6,771 nucleotides of DNA, from contig JAMWZF010000164.1 of NCBI GenBank assembly GCA_024304875.1, forward strand, positions 1 through 6,771. The letters are read 5' to 3'. Shown piece by piece: positions 5,528 to 6,771 of this stretch. This stretch comes from Paracoccaceae bacterium (lineage in GTDB: Bacteria; Pseudomonadota; Alphaproteobacteria; Rhodobacterales; Rhodobacteraceae). Made by a program: the position numbers and the translations under genes. The notes under the pieces are model-generated. The model made no database searches. It saw only the letters and a list, made by a program, of their open reading frames with translations, and was not told the DNA's origin. Each line of letters begins with the position of its first letter. The stretch's first letter is position 1.

Positions 5528-6043
5528 ATGTCACCCCGCCTGACCCGCCTCGCCCGCCTGATGGACCTCGCGACCCTCGCCGCCCTCTGCGCCCTGCCCC
5601 TCGCGGTTCTGGCGGGGGCCTGGGTGGCCGAGCCCGCCGACCTGCCCTTTCCCCTGCCGGAAGGCTATGTCCCCGCCCCGGCCCGGCTTCTGACCGCCCT
5701 CGCCGTCGGCGCCCTGCCGATGGTCGCCCTCGGCCTCACGCTCTGGCGGATGCACCTGCTGTTCCGCCTGCTCTTCTCGGGCAATGTCCTCACCCACGGC
5801 GCCGCCCTTCTGATCCGCCGGATCGGGACCGGCCTCATGGCCGTCGCCCTGCTGCGGATCGCGGTGATCCCGGCGCAGAGCCTGATCGTCACCCTCGCCG
5901 CCCCGCCGGGCAGCCGGCAACTCCTCCTCTCGGTCTCCAGCGCCGACCTGGGCTTCCTGCTGGCCGCCGGGCTGATGGCCGTCATCGGCTGGGTGATGGA
6001 GGACGCGGCCCGCGCGACCGAGGAAAACCGGGGGTTCGTCTGA
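5528..6043 (+). CDS. DUF2975 four-helix inner-membrane protein
   Basis: A 171-residue integral membrane protein that fits the DUF2975 family (B. subtilis YoaS type), whose biochemical role is unknown. Four hydrophobic segments can be seen: about 13-33, 53-73, 101-123 and 139-157. Between the first pair is an extracytoplasmic-type loop (EPADLPFPLPEGYVPAPAR). A conserved-looking stretch LLFSGNVLTHGAALLIRRIG links helices 2 and 3, and the tail GWVMEDAARATEENRGF, with its acidic amphipathic end, is typical of the family. The ATG at 5528 is supported by AAAGGA six bases upstream and a near-consensus promoter. Its stop overlaps the ATG of the HTH gene (TGATG). DUF2975 genes are commonly paired with a small HTH_26 regulator, as here, which supports the call. 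By analogy with other membrane-protein/small-regulator pairs it may sense a membrane condition or sequester the regulator; that is inference. Confidence -1.
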   Translation: MSPRLTRLARLMDLATLAALCALPLAVLAGAWVAEPADLPFPLPEGYVPAPARLLTALAVGALPMVALGLTLWRMHLLFRLLFSGNVLTHGAALLIRRIGTGLMAVALLRIAVIPAQSLIVTLAAPPGSRQLLLSVSSADLGFLLAAGLMAVIGWVMEDAARATEENRGFV

Positions 6044-6249
6044 TGCGGATCGTCGTCCGGCTCGACGTGATGATGGCCCTGCGCAAGGTGAAGGGCCGCG
6101 ATCTGGCCGCCGAGGTGGGAATCACCGAACAGAACCTCAGCCTGCTGAAATCCGGCAAGGTGAAGGGCGTCCGGTTCGAAACCCTGGCAAAGCTCTGCGC
6201 CGCGCTCGACTGCCAGCCGGGGGATCTGCTGGAGGCGGCGACGGAGTGA
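6043..6249 (+). CDS. Small XRE-family (HTH_26, YozG-like) transcriptional regulator
   Basis: A 68-residue DNA-binding protein that is almost entirely one Cro/C1-type helix-turn-helix domain. It opens MRIVVRLDVMMALRKVKGRD, the characteristic beta strand and first helix of HTH_26 proteins. The HTH itself is LAAEVGITEQNLSLLKSGK (21-39), with recognition helix about 28-37. It closes with FETLAKLCAALDCQPGDLLE (45-64), including the paired cysteines C52 and C57 often seen in this family. There is no effector or dimerisation domain. It starts one base inside the DUF2975 stop and so is translated with it. It probably binds the direct repeats in its own operon promoter; this is inferred from position only. 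Confidence -1.
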   Translation: MRIVVRLDVMMALRKVKGRDLAAEVGITEQNLSLLKSGKVKGVRFETLAKLCAALDCQPGDLLEAATE

Positions 6250-6256
6250 CCCCGGG

Positions 6257-6273
6257 CGAGCCGCTGTGGCTCG
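6257..6273. terminator. Hairpin after the XRE gene; spacer 6250-6394 otherwise without a gene
   Basis: CGAGCC (6257-6262) and GGCTCG (6268-6273) form a perfect 6-bp stem with a GCTGT loop, seven bases after the XRE stop. No T run follows, so termination is uncertain. The rest of the 145-base convergent spacer is somewhat AT-rich and contains further short dyads (CTCTA/TAGAG around 6302-6317; TCCGG/CCGGA, 6345-6349 and 6364-6368), but no open frame or RNA gene that I can support. Confidence -1.
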
Positions 6274-6394
6274 ATTCGGTCCACCGACGAGACCTTCAGG
6301 ACTCTAACGTTCTAGAGGTCCGGGACGAGCCTTATCCCCCTGATTCCGGGAGCTTTTACCACACCGGACATCGGTTAATCCGCTGCCGCAGGGG

Positions 6395-6760
6395 TCACTC
6401 CCGCGGTGCCGCCGCCCGCCGTAGCCGGTCGTTGATCGCCCGGCCCAGTCCCCGGTCCGGCACCGGAGAAACCGCGATCCGCTCCGCACCCATCGCGTTC
6501 AGCCGGTGCAGGGCGTCGAACAGGCCTGCCGCCGCCTCCACCAGGTCGCCCGAAGGCGAGAGGTTGAGCACCGCCCCCTGCACCGGGCCGAACCCAAGCA
6601 AGACCTCTTCTGGCCCGGGCGCGGTCACGTCCAGCCGCACCGCCCCCCGCGGCGCGTAGTGCGACGCGAGTTGGCCCGGCGCGGTGATCCCGCCCCGGTC
6701 CTGCTGCGCCCCGGCGGGCAACGCCGCCAGGATGAGCATGGCGAGAGGCAGGTTTCTCAT
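6395..6760 (-). CDS. Sua5 C-terminal domain of threonylcarbamoyl-AMP synthase, with signal-peptide-like N-terminus
   Basis: The final ~95 residues match the C-terminal Sua5 domain of the enzyme that makes threonylcarbamoyl-AMP for the tRNA t6A modification. TAPGQLASHYAP is the linker that closes over the active site in Sua5. It is followed by LLGFGP, NLSPSGDLVEAAAGLFDALH, and the closing IAVSPVPDRGLGRAINDRLRRAAAPR. The catalytic YrdC domain (about 200 residues) would lie beyond the window. The first 20 residues of the 121-residue frame (MRNLPLAMLILAALPAGAQQ) look like a secretion signal with an AGA cleavage site, and GAGGA sits six bases before the ATG at 6760. The frame is also open upstream (GIRM), so a full-length sua5 running past the edge is possible: the residue spacing from that Gly-Ile to the linker fits. 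Alternatives are a short secreted Sua5-domain protein or a join of two genes. The domain call is firm; the start is not. Confidence -1.
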   Translation of the reverse strand: MRNLPLAMLILAALPAGAQQDRGGITAPGQLASHYAPRGAVRLDVTAPGPEEVLLGFGPVQGAVLNLSPSGDLVEAAAGLFDALHRLNAMGAERIAVSPVPDRGLGRAINDRLRRAAAPRE

Positions 6761-6771
6761 GCGGATTCCTC

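Noticed and set aside
6250..6394. A tRNA or small RNA gene in the convergent spacer
   Set aside because: No cloverleaf, T-loop consensus or promoter-terminator pair could be found; only short scattered dyads.

Overview
The window looks like a piece of chromosome from a high-GC alphaproteobacterium, most likely of the Rhodobacteraceae/Paracoccaceae. The signs are GC-rich third codon positions, long antisense open frames, and a minus-strand gene run (rsfS, rlmH, gpmI, envC-like, ctpA) of a type known from that group. No CRISPR array, tRNA, rRNA or complete insertion sequence was seen.

Left and centre (1-5458, minus strand), read in the direction of transcription: an unrecognised small lipoprotein; a 136-base leader holding a strong GC hairpin and a possible 20-codon upstream ORF; rsfS (ribosome silencing factor); rlmH (23S rRNA pseudouridine-1915 methyltransferase); a 228-base gap with palindromes; gpmI (cofactor-independent phosphoglycerate mutase); an EnvC-like amidase activator whose start overlaps the gpmI stop (TGATG); and ctpA (S41 carboxyl-terminal protease), cut by the window edge. 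The run joins ribosome housekeeping, lower glycolysis and cell-wall remodelling.

Right (5459-6249, plus strand): a 69-base AT-rich divergent promoter region drives a two-gene module, a DUF2975 four-helix membrane protein and a small XRE/HTH_26 regulator (TGATG overlap). A near-consensus promoter (TTGACA, 17 bases, TACATT) has a perfect 9-bp direct repeat flanking its -10 box. This suggests repression, perhaps autoregulation by the small HTH protein.

Far right (6250-6771): a 145-base convergent spacer without a gene, then a minus-strand gene whose product matches the C-terminal (Sua5) domain of threonylcarbamoyl-AMP synthase but begins, at least in one reading, with a signal-peptide-like sequence and its own ribosome binding site.

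Both window ends look like joins. In the first ~80 bases, ctpA loses its family resemblance just after the catalytic serine and a plus-strand frame looks more like coding sequence. At the right end a secretion-signal-like start runs into a cytoplasmic enzyme domain. These may be assembly chimeras or real rearrangements; flanking sequence would decide. The most biologically interesting intact item is the DUF2975/XRE module with its repeat-bearing promoter.
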